Shown in pieces: positions 21,410 to 34,767 of a stretch of 64,000 bases of DNA. Position 1 is the stretch's first letter. Every line of letters begins with the position of its first letter. Made by a program: the position numbers and the translations under genes. The notes beneath the pieces were generated by a model. That model made no database searches. It had not been told where the DNA came from and saw nothing but the letters and a program-made list of their open reading frames with translations. Source of the DNA: Enoplolaimus lenunculus (Eukaryota > Nematoda > Enoplea > Enoplida > Thoracostomopsidae). The stretch is from the NCBI GenBank assembly GCA_030248215.1, contig JASANG010003454.1, positions 20,404-84,403 of the forward strand, given 5' to 3'.

Positions 21410-23715
21410 GGATCAAGTAAAATTCCAGGCTAGCATTTAAACGCAAAATAACTGCACCTATTGCATAGTACATGGTGTGCACATTTTAAGTAGTTATAAA
21501 ACGAAATAGTTCATTTTATTAACGTTAAGGAAGTTTTTTGGCTAGAATTTGTAAACAACCTGTGTATCTTTAGAGAAAACACATGCAATGGTTTAGTAAT
21601 AATATTTCGTCGTAACGTCAAACGTGCACATGCAGCAGTAGCTATTATGTGTCAATTTAGGGGGGGGCAAGTGGAAAAAGTATATACTGTCCACCAATCA
21701 AAATCGGTTTTCATCCAAAAGCATAGTGCCTTATTGACCAATCGTTAACGATTTGCTAATTCCATTTTTAGAAGTAATGTTTTAGTATTTTGCGCGAAGA
21801 AGGGGCTCTCAAATTCAAGTTTCTAAGCACGACACTAGTAATTTTAAGTTCTACATGAAGGTAAAAAAGTTCAAAAAATACGCAAACGATATTTCGCCCA
21901 CGATTTTTGATATTTGTCTTTCAGTTGTGAATATTTTTAAATTTAATTACTCGTAGTATTTATTGTCAAAAGGTAGAAAAAAAACCTAGCACGTGCACCC
22001 CCTACAGTTTTCTGAACTCTTATTTATTTGGCCGAAGTATACGTGTAATGCAAACATCGCAAGTGATTTTTTGGCACAAACTACAGCTTAAACGCAATTT
22101 TTCGGCAAATATGTATTACTTGTTAAAGTCGTTGCAAGATTTACTACACCAATATGTAAAAGCACGCGTAGCTGGATTCTGTGCGATTCTACAAACTAAT
22201 TTTGTAAATTAGCGTATAAGCGTTAATTGACAACGCATATACATAAGCTGCAAAAATATAACTAATTTATTTATTCCACGATAGAACGGTGTTCAAAATA
22301 CGTATGCGCGGCGTTCCAGCTTTAATAATACAGTTTAATCAAAAGTATGGTTTGTCTTTTCGTTCAAAGCGCCAACAACCTGCGCGTTTTACTTCACTAA
22401 ACAAATCAGAAGGTAAGTTTGTGTTTAAGACAGCGTATATGTGTCGTAATTAAGAAAATTTCTGACACGTACAGGTTTTTACTAGTGTGTTATCGAACAT
22501 CTGTATTTGTTTCCAGCAGGATTCTGGAATTCAACGCATGTATGCTTCAATTGTTCTATTTGATATAAAAATGACATTTATAATGAACCACATTATTGAA
22601 AAATTATGAGCGTATTCGCTTTTTTTGCAATAATTTATTTATACGGCCGAATAGCAAGCGATTTAATAGGCGTTATTCGCGTTTCCCATAACCGGATATA
22701 AGCCGGAACCAGAAGTCAAAAGGTCTAAGTTTGGAATTATTTTTGGAACCAATCATATAGAGTCTTTGCCAGTATTCCCTTAGCCGGCTTTTGCCATAAA
22801 GAATAGAATTTAAATTTTTTAAATAATTCAACTTCTCATAACTGCGCCTGTCCACCATTACACGACCCAAGTTTTAATTTATGAAATATTCTTTATTCAA
22901 TTTCCCAAGGTTTAGAAAACTTGCAAAGCTGAGTTGAATGGTTTAAATTTTTCACAGTCAGATGTGTCTGCTTATAACGATTTATTGTGAAACAATTGAT
23001 TGGGCGTCAACGCCTGTAACTTTTAAGAAATCGTCTCGGTGCGGAAAGTTCAGCCAACATTCAACTCAGCTTTGCATGCTGCATCGAACGATATATAGTT
23101 CGTCTAACTTTTTGAAAAAAATAACTCAAAGGGGAACCTTGTAACCTAAAAATCCTATTTTTTAAAATCTGAACATGGGTAGAAATGATCAGGGGAGGTT
23201 ATGATAAGTTCAAACACGCAATAACTTCCGAAACGTCTTCTTGTTTCTCACATACTCCTTTATACGCAACCAGTATAAGTGGCCTTTGTTGTGCATAGGG
23301 CCTTCATATCTTTGCACATCCATGAACGACTATCTTACGTTAGATTTAATGGACTTAGCATAGGCATTTAACACGGGGTAAGTAAGAACAAATGTTCAGA
23401 TTGGGTTTCATCTGGCGTCATGAGCAACGAAATGTACCCGGAATCTAACGCAGTCCATAACAGGTTTTGTGAAACCAACTGATGAATAACAGCAATCTCC
23501 TTCCCTAAAGAATGCCACATCGGCCAAGATATATAACTAAATCAACGAGTGTATGTCATAATGTTATGATTTTACTACAAAATTGTTATTCAAGCGTAAA
23601 TAGGGCAATAAACAAGATATTTTAGAGGTGTGGTGCGTAAACGAAAGTTGCTTTCATTATTACGAATGCTCCTGTCAAATTTGGCCCATTCTAAATCACA
23701 ATCTGAAATTCTATT
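21410..23715. other. No gene recognised
   Basis: AT-rich sequence. A 65-codon minus-strand frame at 22673-22870 is rich in aromatic and basic residues but shows no motif I recognise, and splice context is not evident. Confidence 0.4.
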
Positions 23716-23718
23716 CTT

Positions 23719-24066
23719 ATCCTCTAAAAATTTAAACTTAAATTATAGCTTAACTAAGCTTGAGTAAGAGTCTAAGTAAAACAAGTAAAACATAAACGGC
23801 TGGACGGTCTATCTAAACTTGAATTTTAAGTTTAATTTAAACTAGCATATTCTTAAGTTTAGGACGAGGTTAAACTTATTTTTAGTTTAAGGTACAAGAG
23901 CTGATGCAGTTTTGAATGTAAAGTTTTAGATTAAACTAAACATTTGTAAGATTTGAAATGAGTTAAGCGAAACCTATCAATTTAGTTAAGTTAATCTAGA
24001 AAGTCAGTTTAATGCTGCTATACTAGTTGAAACTTAAATCGAGTTAGGCTAAGGTTTAGAGAGTAC
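23719..24066. repeat. MITE family M4 copy
   Basis: Left end CCTCTAAAAATTTAAACTTA, then AATTATAGCTTAACTAAGCT; right end in reverse complement ACTCTCTAAACCTTAGCCTA. The termini match those of the element at 32.98 kb. The interior is dominated by variants of TTTAAGCTTAA. About 345 bp. Confidence 0.6.
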
Positions 24067-24309
24067 CCTGTTTCAATCATTATTCTAGGAAAGGAACCCA
24101 TATTTATAATTTAAAGTAATTTTCGTAAATAAATGAAATTTTCTTTTATTAATAAATTTAAGTTTAAAACAAGATGGTTTAGAACCAGCCTGTCTTTCGG
24201 CAAGGTTCAAGTTGGGGCGCAGTTATGATTTTGAAAAAAAGGCGGTTAGATTACATAAAATTTCCAAAGGCGGTCTCTTGTGTTACCAACTGAAAAACTA
24301 TCTATTAAC

Positions 24310-24546
24310 GCCTGGGCAAAAACTAAAAGGGAAGTTTGCACAAAACCCCCTGCTCCCTTTTCTTTTAGGCTTCCCGCTTTCTCTCTGAAACCCCCGCCCT
24401 GCGGGGGCACACTTTTTTAGTTTACCCTGTTTTGTTTCGCTCGGGGCAAAAAAACCCTCTAAAATTTTACTTTCTAAATTAACTGCAACGAGGGGGGCAG
24501 AAGGCCTGGGCAAAAACTAAAAGGGAAGTTTGCACAAAAACCCCAA
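24310..24546 (+). repeat. 40-bp direct repeats flanking a C/G-rich 155-bp segment
   Basis: The sequence starting GCCTGGGCAAAAACTAAAAG and running through GGGAAGTTTGCACAAAA occurs at 24310-24350 and again at 24504-24545. The segment between has ACCCCCGCCCTGCGGGGGCA. This could be an insertion with duplicated flank or two truncated copies of one element. Confidence 0.6.
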
Positions 24547-24549
24547 TGG

Positions 24550-25375
24550 CTACGCTCTTAACGTTAAACACAGGTTTATCTTTACAGCAAATGAAGGTCA
24601 AATCTAAATTTATGAAAAAATTCAATTATCGATGTAATTTTTTCTTAAAATCCAGACTGAGGCAAACAAAATAATGACAAATTCATAAATATTTTGGAGA
24701 ATTTCAATTCTTCTATGTGCTTTTACTCAAGGTTAAAATTACATTTGCGTGAAAATTTTTTTATTTTTACTGAAAAATGAAAGATTGTTAAACAAAATAA
24801 TGACAAAGTAAAACGGTATCAACGTTTCTCAACTTCCCAAATGGCCCAGTAATATATCAATCAATATAATTGAAAGCTAGAACGCCCCACATATATACTA
24901 TTTTGGGAATTGTTTCAGCTAATATTTACACGAGTGCAAATGAATAACTTTCTTATAGATTTCGTTTATACATTTCTCTATAAAGTATGCTTAGTTGAGT
25001 TGCAGCGTTTTGGCTGGAAATATATTGGCGTCAATCGCAAATATTACAACCAAGTTGACTAGTTTGTATAAATTTTTGAAAATATTAAGGAATTTAATTG
25101 TTTGTACGCTGACACATGTCCTATTACAAACTGATGATTGGTGCAACACACAGCTAACAATACGGTGCTCGGATTTGAAACCAATCGCACCTTTAGCATT
25201 AATATTATATACTGATTTAAGTACTAGCTATGTAAAAGCAAAATCTCATGTAAGCTTGATTTTTTACTTAGGTACTTGCTAAGTATGAGTTTAATTTATT
25301 CTTTCTAAAAACATAAGAATTAAGTACTGAAGCCGCCAAACGTCTGAGATTTGTTGCAGATTATAGCTGTTCTGG
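24550..25375. other. No gene recognised
   Basis: AT-rich; a 95-codon plus-strand frame at 24995-25282 has no recognisable motif. Confidence 0.4.
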
Positions 25376-25377
25376 CA

Positions 25378-25828
25378 TACTGTACAGACCCGAATATGAG
25401 GGGGGCTGATATTTTTGGCCTCTCCAGAGAGTACCCCCTGTTATTCGGTTACGGACTGTTATTTATTTTCAACCCGCCCTCCGCCTCCCTTCGTTACTGA
25501 TATATCCGGTATTGCAACTATCCGTTGAATTAAACGTTTTTTGCCTTGTATCAAAAGCTTGAGCGATAATGCAAGGTTTTACTTAGGAATGTACATTCAA
25601 ACTTAAGTAAGCTTTAAAGTTTCGAATACAACTTTATTTGGTCCTGGAGTCATTTATACACTACAACTGGGATAATTAACATTAACGGACTCTAATTAGG
25701 GTTTAGGGACTGTATCCGCTTAATACAAACACTTATTACGGATACAGACTCATATTGATTGGGAGTCAAAATGGGGACCCCCTCTTTTTACCATCTCCCC
25801 ATTTTCTCTTATTCGGGTCACTACAGTA
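25378..25828. repeat. MITE family M3, long copy
   Basis: Left end TACTGTACAGACCCGAATAT, right end (reverse complement) TACTGTAGTGACCCGAATAA, then GAGAAAATGGGG. The interior includes ATTAACGGACTCTAATTAGG, which is found inverted inside the nested element at 44.9 kb. About 450 bp, no coding frame. Confidence 0.7.
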
Positions 25829-25929
25829 CCAATGGTGGATCGAGGCAGGTTGTTACTGTAAATACATGCAAGTGATCTGAGGATAACTGTTTGTTATTTG
25901 ACAATTTTCATTTTGATTATCAATGTTAA

Positions 25930-26150
25930 GTACTTTAAGCACTGAATGCATTAAAGATATTGCGCAGCGAGAACTTGCAGTTGCAAATCACGCGTGTAAA
26001 TTTTGCCCTAAAATCATTAAAGATTTGCAGCTGCCAGATACAGCTGCAGCAAGTTCTAGCCACAGAAATTTGCACAAGTAAAATTACAGCTGTGTTCTTT
26101 CGCTGCAAAAGCCAACCGCTGACGTTTTTGTAGTTCCCCCCCACACGACG
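25930..26150. repeat. Dispersed repeat rich in TTGCAGCTGCAA-type motifs
   Basis: ACTTGCAGTTGCAAATCACG, TTTGCAGCTGCC and TTTCGCTGCAAAAGCC recall sequences at 34.97-35.56 and 35.94-36.09 kb. Boundaries are unclear. Confidence 0.4.
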
Positions 26151-26159
26151 CAAATGTGG

Positions 26160-27685
26160 GAGGAAACTCTCTTACTTCTAAATTGCAGCAGGGTCCCACA
26201 ATTAATAGTTTTGATGAACGTGAAAGACGGTGGCTGGGCGGGGGGGGGAAGTTTTCGGCTGCGGTGGAGGAACCTTCAAAAGTGGCTAAAAGCCTGCATT
26301 GGTAAATAAGGCTTCTTAACGTCCGGCAACATGTTACTAAAAAATCTTTTTACTAGCGTTTAAATTACGTACTATAAGCTGTGCTATATAATATTCCTTG
26401 TATAAAGCTGTGAATCAGTGCTTTTGTGCACAAAAATATTGTGGATGATGCATAACGCTGATTTTAAAACTCCAAACAGCGAATCAACAAAGATGGCGAA
26501 AAACGCTAATTTCAAAGCAATCATTTTAAGGACATGCACCACAGGCAAAGTACAAAGAATGTATCACTCCTGTAAAACATTTCGTCAGATAAAGAAAACA
26601 AACATTTTAACAGTTAGTTTAAATAACATTATTTTTTCCTTAAGGTGTAAAAAATTCCCTGGATCGCTACACCTTTGCTCCCAAAAAACGTTTTACCCGC
26701 TTGACTCAGGAATTGAAATCCCGGTTTAAAACGCCTCGGGTGCTTCTCAGAAACAATTGAAAATATTCGTTTTGATGTGATGTGGTACTGAAATAGGGCG
26801 CGTGGTTTTTTTGACAACATAGAGTTCCGCGGGACGCCGCGAATCAGCGCGAACTTGGTCGCCTAGTAGGACAGGCCATTCCCGCATGGGCCATAAAACA
26901 AGAGGTAAATTTTGTATCGGTTTGAAATCTTTACCACGTATGTCAAAGTTAGAATTATTTTGGTCAGATTCGCTATTAAAGACGTTATTGTTTTTACTGG
27001 AACAACAGGAAAATCGATGAAAAACCGTTAATCATTACGTCAAATTATTGATATGTTGGCCAAGGCAACTAAAATACGTTTCTTATTGGCACCGTGATAG
27101 CCTATGAGGTGGCTTGATATAATGGCTCGTATGGCCTGACGGCCAGGCAACAGGCAAACTCAGTCAATCTGTGGTTTAGCTGATTTGTTTAGAACGCTGA
27201 TTTATGACAGGCAAAGGTCGTTACAAACAGAAAGAAATTGGAAAAAATGCTTAGAAATTAAGTGTTTTGGAGGTAGAACTTTTGCCTTCTAAAAACGTGT
27301 TTAGTGTTGGGGACAGAAAGTAAACAAGTAAAACCTAAAATAGTGTATCAATACTTACAGTATGAACTTTAGATTCAGTACTAAATTACCATAGCAATAT
27401 TAGCGTTTGCTGAACATTAGTTTTGATGCAAACCGGACGCAAAAACGTTGCACTATAGAGTTTAAACTTTTATGCAATATTGCAATTAATATCAACAGCA
27501 CTTGCGCAGTTGCAACAAAATTGCATCTGCATGCAATAATGCACTTTATTACACGCGTTATCAGATTTTAACAACTGACGTTTTCACAAATGTTTTTAAT
27601 TTTAGGCACCGCTTTAGGCTAATAACGGTGGTTTAGTAAAATCTTCGAAGTTTATAAAAACGTTTGAAATTTGAGTCAATCAATA
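26160..27685. other. No gene recognised
   Basis: A 103-codon plus-strand frame at 26418-26729 shows no motif. A short GC-rich patch lies at 26825-26890. Nothing else stands out. Confidence 0.4.
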
Positions 27686-27689
27686 AACG

Positions 27690-27880
27690 GCACAGGGTCG
27701 TAACAGTAGTAGAAGCAAAATATTAAGTCTAAGACTAAGAATAAACCTAACATAACCGTAATGATAGCCTATAAGTAAGCCTAAGCCTAAATCTAAGCCT
27801 TAGCAAAAAATTAGTCTAACGCTTAAACTTACTCTATTACCGTTCCGCTGAAAAACGGACCGCCGTGATCTTTACATGGC
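27690..27880 (+). repeat. Hexamer MITE copy, long form
   Basis: CACAGGGTCGTAACAGTAGT at the left, several CCTAAG-type hexamers including GTAAGCCTAAGCCTAAATCT, then AGTCTAACGCTTAAACTTAC, TCTATTACCGTTCCGCTGAA and CCGTGATCTTTACATGG at the right. Confidence 0.7.
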
Positions 27881-27884
27881 GCTG

Positions 27885-29440
27885 AAATTTGAAAGAAAAT
27901 TTTCCGGCGATGTCTCGTTTGGCGGCGGATCTTGACCTAACCGGGAGTGGAAGCCAATTCGTGTAGTATGCCATTAAAAAGTTAATAAAAAAACGTGGTC
28001 CAAGGTTCTTCATTCAAAACTTAATACATTTTTGAAACACTCACGTCACATGGTAACTTGTAAACGTTGGCATGAAGTCGCAAACTCACTGCCGTCTATT
28101 ATGACGCGTACCCCTGTCTCTATCGTTGATGCAGGTACGTTTTGTTTTAGTACATTTATCAAACCGCAGACTTTGTCTAAACATTTTTTTACTCAAATTG
28201 CGCAAGATTTTATTGGTTTTTGTTTTTAGTGTACAATCCTAAAGCAAGCTAAAGCATTTTTTACGCTTATTTTAAATTTATGTTGCAAAAAAAGCTTTTG
28301 GATGTCTTGCCCAATTAATATTTCTATCAATTTTGTCACTATTTTGAATAATGTTTAAAAAATTTTAAATTAAGTAATTTTTTACCCCAAAGTTAAAAAA
28401 AGTTTAAAGTTTATACTATTAAAATTAAGATACGCGCAAATAAGGCGCCAGGGAGTGCTTTTGAAAGGAACAATTTGCGTCTAAATAGCTTGGCATTTTT
28501 TTCCTTTCCAAACAACACAATATAAACACATTTCACTGAGTTAAAATGTTGTTTACAGCCTAATGATTTTACAAAAATACTATTTTAACCAAGTTATTTG
28601 ATTGAAACTCAAATTGATGGTCACCTCGAGCTAAACAGCCAAAAACAAAAACGGCGAAACGCAAGCGTTGGCTTAATGCTCTGACCCTAACAAAGTTGTT
28701 TTTGTTAACAACTAAATTCTAGCTGTCTAAACTCAACCCAAATCAGAATTCTGGCCTGGCTACGTCCATAATCACGGCCGGCGTTTTAGGATAGTCGCCC
28801 CATTTCCCAAAACAAGTCTGAGGGGAACCCCAATAAAGTGAGTGTTTCACAGCTCTAAACTTCGTGATAAGTGAAAAAAATTTTAGTTTGCCAAAATGGG
28901 GGCTCCTAAGTATCGGAGCACCTCCATTAGGGGGTTTGCGGTGGGCTTCCACCGACACCGTCTATGATGAGCAATGTTTGTCAAAAACATAAAAGCTCCG
29001 TTGACACGTTTTAAACTTTTCCTAAAAACACGTCTTCAATTTTAACTCACCGATCCAATTATTTGAATTTGTTCAGATTTGAGCATACGCTGTTATAAGC
29101 GTCGGCTGAAAATCAAACCGTTTTAATTTTGAAAACAAACTTAAAGTTTATTTTCAAAACTTGCCTTTCCAATATATTGCATTGACTGCGTGTAAAAGTA
29201 AGTAGCTGAGATTTCAGTTCAGAATGTTGAAACATTAAAAATGGCAAGAATTTCAATGTTTGTTCTCAAACAATCGGCTTTGTCGTACACCACAATTTTC
29301 AGGATTTCACCTGAGCATTTCTACTGTCGCTCTCTTACATTCGGAGACTCACTGTGTATTTTGAATTGTTTTCAGCTTGTAATTGATACTTAAGTTTATA
29401 ATGCTGATTAAATACACTGTTTTTGAGCGTGTGTGAAATA
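27885..29440. other. No gene recognised
   Basis: AT-rich; small frames at 28032-28229 and 28743-28958 have no recognisable motif. Confidence 0.4.
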
Positions 29441-29449
29441 AAAAATGTA

Positions 29450-29592
29450 ATATACGTATATACATTTATTTATATATAATCTGCAAACAAACTATAGTTT
29501 GAATTAAATATATATATATATAATTCAAAATATAGTTTGAATTAAATATATATACATATATACCTGTACCTGTATATAATATATAGTGAAAT
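29450..29592. repeat. AT microsatellite with duplicated core
   Basis: Runs of TATATATA interrupted by two copies of ATAGTTTGAATTAAATATAT about 40 bp apart, then ATACATATATACCTGTACCT. Confidence 0.75.
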
Positions 29593-30184
29593 TATTACAT
29601 AATTGCGAAAACACTCAAGGCCATTTCTACTAACCAGATTCTCGACACTTGTCACCGAGTTAAACTTTTGCTCAAAACTCGATATCTTATTTTTTAAGTC
29701 CCAATTTAGAGCCAAATTAAGATATTTTTGGATGCTGTTAAGTTAAATTTTAACTTTATGAAATTTTATTTTTTGTTACATCAAAAGTTGTTTTTACCAC
29801 CGTGAATTTACAATGAAGCGTTTTACCAACTGTCCATTTGATGGTAACTCTGCTTCAACTTGTGTTATCCTAAAATAGTTTTTTGATTTTATGATGACGA
29901 TAGAGAAAAATGATTAGTGCAAGATAAATATAAAAATTACATATATATATTGGTTGTACTTGGCAATTTCGCAAACACAAAAAGCTTCAATGGTAACTTC
30001 TGAAAATAGAAAGAAATTCTTAAGAAAGCAATCTTAGATATTTTGATAAAGCTGGTTAAAGTTTTGTGAAACCTTCTTCGCATTGAGCATACCGTGAAAA
30101 ACAACTGTTGGGCAGACCTATTTAACAAGTAACAAAAGATTTTTTAACATAATTTTTTGAATACGATTATTAAGATACCCTGGT

Positions 30185-30232
30185 GTAACATGTATATATT
30201 TGTTATATATACTTGTTACACAGGATATCCTA
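30185..30232. repeat. Short perfect-like hairpin
   Basis: GTGTAACATGTATATA is followed after 8 bp by its near reverse complement TATATACTTGTTACAC, giving a stem of about 16 bp. Confidence 0.6.
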
Positions 30233-30956
30233 ATATGATTAAGTGATGCCATCGAAAATCGATAAGATTAAACCAGAAATTGGCAACATCTATATTGTAT
30301 GACTATGGGGTTAAGCCTAGGCATAAAACTGATGCTATGGCTGAAGTTTAAACTTTGAGCAAGACAAAACCAAAGCCTAAATATAAGCGCTAATGCATTA
30401 ATCAAAGTGACAACCCGGTGAACTTGTGACAGAATTCGAGCAATGAAAAAATATTTATGAATTAAAAAATCATAATAAAAATGAGAGAAAAAGTAGATAA
30501 GTAAAAATCGTTTCGAATGCGGATGTCAAAATTAAGTGAAATGGAAAAAACACATTTTTTTTCGATAGTGAGTTTTTGTCGTAAACAAAATATAAGATTT
30601 TATAATTTTATTACCAGATAACATTAATGCATCGAATTTTTTGCTTATCCAATAAAAAATGTATGACATCTCATATGCGATTTCACGTCGAAAAACGCAT
30701 TACCAGATAGAGGATGTTTAATTTATGTAACATGGCTCATATATGTAAGAGGTGTAAAAGAACGTTATAGATTTTGAATACAAAAATGAAATGTTTCAAA
30801 GCCAATGTAAACACAATAAGTTCTCAACTTTAAACAATTTAAATTGTTTCCTCGTACCCCGAAACTGCGCAAAACGCAAACTTAATCCACTAACCATGAA
30901 ACTTAACCAAGGTGAATGTCTATGGCTCAGGGTCTAAAATCTAAGCATTATGTTTA

Positions 30957-31178
30957 AGGCCCGTGTTCTCAAATGTGTGTAGCACCTATTACCAGTTGGT
31001 TATAAGTCTTCTACCTTTCGAATGAGTGAATCCTGCGGCTCAAACTCTGACACATTTTTGGCATTTTATTTGTTCTAATTCCTGTACCAATTTTAGTTCA
31101 GCAACTGCAATAGTTAGCGAGTTTCAAAACCTATTACTAAGTGATGATAGTTGCTATAAGTACGCATATTACAGAATA
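30957..31178. repeat. MITE family M1 copy
   Basis: Left end GGCCCGTGTTCTCAAATGTG, then TAGCACCTATTACCAGTTGG; right part GAGTTTCAAAACCTATTACT with GTGATGATAG and a degraded terminus. Same organisation as the copies at 15.4 and 36.4 kb. Confidence 0.6.
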
Positions 31179-31416
31179 TGAACCTAGGCCTCAAACTAAA
31201 ACATCGTTCTGTTTATGTCTCAGAATAAGGTGGTCATTCCTGTAAGAGTGCCGCTGTAGTTTTTGGCTACTTACTGCCTTTCAGTGTCGTTCAGTGTTGT
31301 CCGCAACAAACGTGAACTACCGCATGGCACAGTATTACAATTAGTAAACAAATTATTTTTGACTTGCAGCGCCATTCGACGTCGTACACCGCTGCACGAC
31401 AAGTATAGCGGCACCC

Positions 31417-31672
31417 TACACTGTAAATTCTAATCAGTTAATTAATCAACTCAGACGGAAAGCTAGATCTTTCTGAGTTAATAACAGTAAACTTAAACTC
31501 ACTCTGAGTTGATTTGATTCTCACTGTGAGTTGAATTGACTATGGATGAGTTGCTTAATTAACTCAGAACGAATTGAATCAACTCAAAATTCTGAGTTCT
31601 GATAGTCCTAATTCAGGCTGAGTGATTCAACTCATTCTGAGTTAAAATCAACTCACTGGAATTTACAGTGTA
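31417..31672. repeat. MITE family M2 (TA-flanked, TGAGTT-rich)
   Basis: Ends TACACTGTAAATTC and GAATTTACAGTGTA are perfect inverted repeats, with TA on each side as in Tc1/mariner-type target duplication. The interior is largely variants of TGAGTTGATT in both orientations. A second copy is at 50.74 kb and its mirror in the palindrome is near 56.1-56.36 kb. Confidence 0.8.
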
Positions 31673-31986
31673 AGCCTTACCTGTCACTGGTTAAAAACCT
31701 TACAAAATAACAAATAGAATAGCAGACCTACCAATGTAAATGGAATACAGAAAACACGGGCACCTCACCCCACATAATAGTGGCTTGAGGCGTCCAAGTA
31801 GGTTCCAGCTGCGTAATTTTAAATACACCGCTACAGTTGTAAAATTTTCAAATTTTAACTAAATTATACCTACGTATAAAAATTTCACTTATTGAGAACT
31901 GAACATGATCGTAACTGCACTCCTTGCACATATTGCTGCCGGCACCCATGAGAGCAAGGAAAAAGAGTTATGATTGCCAAAAATTG

Positions 31987-34239
31987 TTAAACATTCATCG
32001 ATGTTTCGCAAATGAACGACTTAAATTCTGTCGCACATGACCCCAGTGCCCAACCACCATCACCGGTCAGAGTTTTGAACCCACACAATCGAGTGCCATC
32101 ACCAATGTTTGGTTCAGCAGAACCCCAATTCTGATAACGTACCGGATTGCTTGCCGGGTTGACCCACATAAGCCCTGGGAAGTACGGATGATACTGATTG
32201 AGGTCGTATTTATCGAGACCGATCCACGCAGTTGAATTGCCGATTTTGTGCGTTTTTAGGCAGATTTCAAACAGTTCTTAAATTGAAAATAAAATAGAAA
32301 ATGATAGCAACAATAGTGTATTTTAGTGGTATTAATTCAACCAAGAGTGTATAATACAAGAGTATAAAACTTTTGGGGTTCCGCATGGTACAAAATGCAC
32401 CCGGCACGCGTTGCGTTTTTGAACAAACCCCTATATTTGTAGAGGGGGTACAACCTGTGGCACCAAAAATGCTCCGCTTATAGTTCAGTTTACGGGTATT
32501 GTACGTGACAACGAACCCCCCTCTAAATAAAGGAGGTGACCAAAAATACAACGCCCGTTGGTACATTTTGTAGCATGCGGAATCCCGAGAGTTACCCGCT
32601 TTTGTATCATTGCATGCACTCTTGATAGAACTATTTGAAAATAATTGCTTACACATGAATTCTTGGTATCATGCAGCGCCAACGGATGCGTTTCTCGAAC
32701 CCCGAATCCACAATTAGCTATGAAACATTTTATTGCGACCCACTGGGACCTGTTTAGGAAGCCGCGTACCCAAACGCCGGCTTTGGTATCGAGATTGCGC
32801 TTTCACGCCAGACTATGCAGCTAGGTGGCGAAGTCTTATGTACACAGCACGCATTAACATTAGTATACTTATAGTAAAGTCGAGTTATGTAAAGAGCGAA
32901 GACTTTTACCGGCTTGGCTTATCAATCGTTCCAAAACTGCTTTGCACTAAAATCATGCTTTGTACATTTTTCCTACTACTCTCTAAAAGCTTAAGCTAAC
33001 TTGATTTAAGCTTAATCTAGTCCAGGAGTATTAAACTAACTTTCTAGAATAACTGGACAAACGGGTAAGCTAAACTTAGTGAACTCTTTGACACATATAA
33101 TTTCTGAGCTGGATTTGTTACTTTAACGAAAATTAGTTTACATAAACTCGTGTTTAACTTAAAAATATGTTAATTTAAGTAAACCTTAAAATTCTAGTTT
33201 AGTTGGTCGGTCCAACCATTTGAGTTTTACTTAAATTGATATTGAAGTTCAGTTAAGCTATAATTTTAGTTTAAGTTTTTAGAGAGTAATGCGTCTATGC
33301 CTAATCCTACAGGAAGAAAATGTACAACAGGCAAAAGTATTGTAGGCCTACGCTTGAATCCCAAGCCTGAGTCTATTTCTGCTCCTAAGCCTAAACGTGA
33401 AGGAAGACAGTGTACAAAAGCTGAAGGTTATTCTAAATTCGTACTGTATTGACCCGAATAAGAAGGGGTAATAAGAGGCGGAACCCATAAATTACCGTTT
33501 AATTCAACGGATAGGGGGTACCCTGTGGAGAGGCGAAAGAAATACCAGTTCCCCTCCCTTCTTATTCGGGTCACTACAGTATGAGTGTGCGATAACTTAT
33601 ACACGTGGTTACCTCAGTCCTGTTTGTCTCCTGACCACCAGCTGCAGCAGGCATCAAATAATCATAAGTTGATGGAGTCGAACGGAATTGATTCATAAAT
33701 TATTAAAAACCTATTTTTATTACCGAAAAAGATTTTAACTTTAAAATTCACAAACTGAACTTTAACTTTTTACATCTGGTCCCCTGGTCTCGTCCAATCC
33801 TCGACTATTTACTGCCGGGTGGCGTTATACTCGTCGCACAGGTACAGTCTGTATTAACAGTGCAATAACGTATGGAAGTTAATTAGCGTACCATGCCACA
33901 CGATGCCGGACGGCAACAGACGGCGAAATATACCGACTTGTAAAATATTTAAAAAGTATAGCGTTAACCGAATCCTATTAAATCAAGATAAAATGTACCT
34001 GGAGTCCAATCATCGATGAGCTTATCTTGTTGATCATCTGTAATCGTCATTAGATGTCCGTTAATTGGTTCCTTTTGGCACTGAACCAACGATGAAAACC
34101 ATGTCGCGTATTTGCCGCACGAAAAATAATAACATTTACCGTTGTAGTATTTTGATAGAAATCGTCGTGCTTGAGGACAAGTTGGAGTTAATTCGTTGAG
34201 TTCTTCGCTTGAGCTGTCGATTGTGGCTGCTTGTTCAGG
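31987..34239 (-). CDS. C-type lectin domain, two exons
   Basis: Exons 34239-33999 and 32276-31987, joined through a phase-1 GT...AG intron, encode 176 residues to the stop. The fold's landmarks appear in order: CPQARRFLSKYYNGKCYYFS, VQCQKEPINGHLMTITDDQQ, WIGLDKYDLN, WVNPASNPVRYQNWGSAEPN, LCGF, GWALGSC and FICE. Four canonical cysteines are in place. EPN, typical of mannose-type sugar sites, is present, but the usual WND partner motif is replaced by WAL, so calcium-dependent sugar binding may be weakened or lost. The first exon starts after TTTTAAG in phase 0 with an acidic linker (SSSEELNELTPTC), so upstream exons carrying a start and signal peptide are needed; candidates lie at 36.7-37.0 kb. 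Ligand is unknown. Confidence 0.88.
32980..33288. repeat. MITE family M4 copy in a lectin intron
   Basis: Left end ACTCTCTAAAAGCTTAAGCT; right end in reverse complement ACTCTCTAAAAACTTAAACT, then AAAATTATAGCTTAACTG. The terminal inverted repeat is about 20-35 bp. Interior variants of TTTAAGCTTAA match the element at 23.72 kb. Confidence 0.65.
33442..33581. repeat. MITE family M3, short copy in a lectin intron
   Basis: Left end TACTGTATTGACCCGAATAA, then GAAGGGG; right end in reverse complement TACTGTAGTGACCCGAATAA, then GAAGGGA. The inverted repeat is over 25 bp in a 140-bp element, with most of the long copy's interior deleted. Confidence 0.8.
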
Positions 34240-34767
34240 CTTAAAAGGTTACAAACATTTGAGTTTTTGAATAGATATATGATGACATTTGTACACTTCG
34301 TTCCACTGGCGTAGGCTTAAGCTGAGAGTTTATAAAAGGCGTACTGGAGCGTAAGCTTTTGCTTGAGCCAAAGCCTGAGCGCAAGCCTTTGTTTGATCAT
34401 AAGCCTAGGTCTAAGCCTTAGGGTAAGCATGTCAGGAATGCGTATAACAGCCTCGACATTTTCCAAAGCTGTATAACATCCCAAAGGTTATGTTTTCATA
34501 TTTATGCAGTGATCTAAAAAAGTGTTAGCGGGTATCACGACAATTGGAAGCACCACCTAGCCCGTAAGATAGGTACGTATAGCTTGAAAAAAATTTAGAA
34601 CATACTACCCTGAAAGCGATGTCAAGATAAATTTTTATTTAATAAATGTGAATCTAGACTCTAATTAAAAATTAATATTAAAAAATTTGAATTCAACGAA
34701 AAGCTTTTAATGTTGAAGGCAAATTATTATTGTAAATCCCTATTCAGACGTGCAAGTTTTTGGGCTC

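Noticed and set aside
26815-26900. GC-rich patch as an rRNA fragment or CpG promoter
   Set aside because: Too short and no recognisable rRNA core or adjacent first exon.
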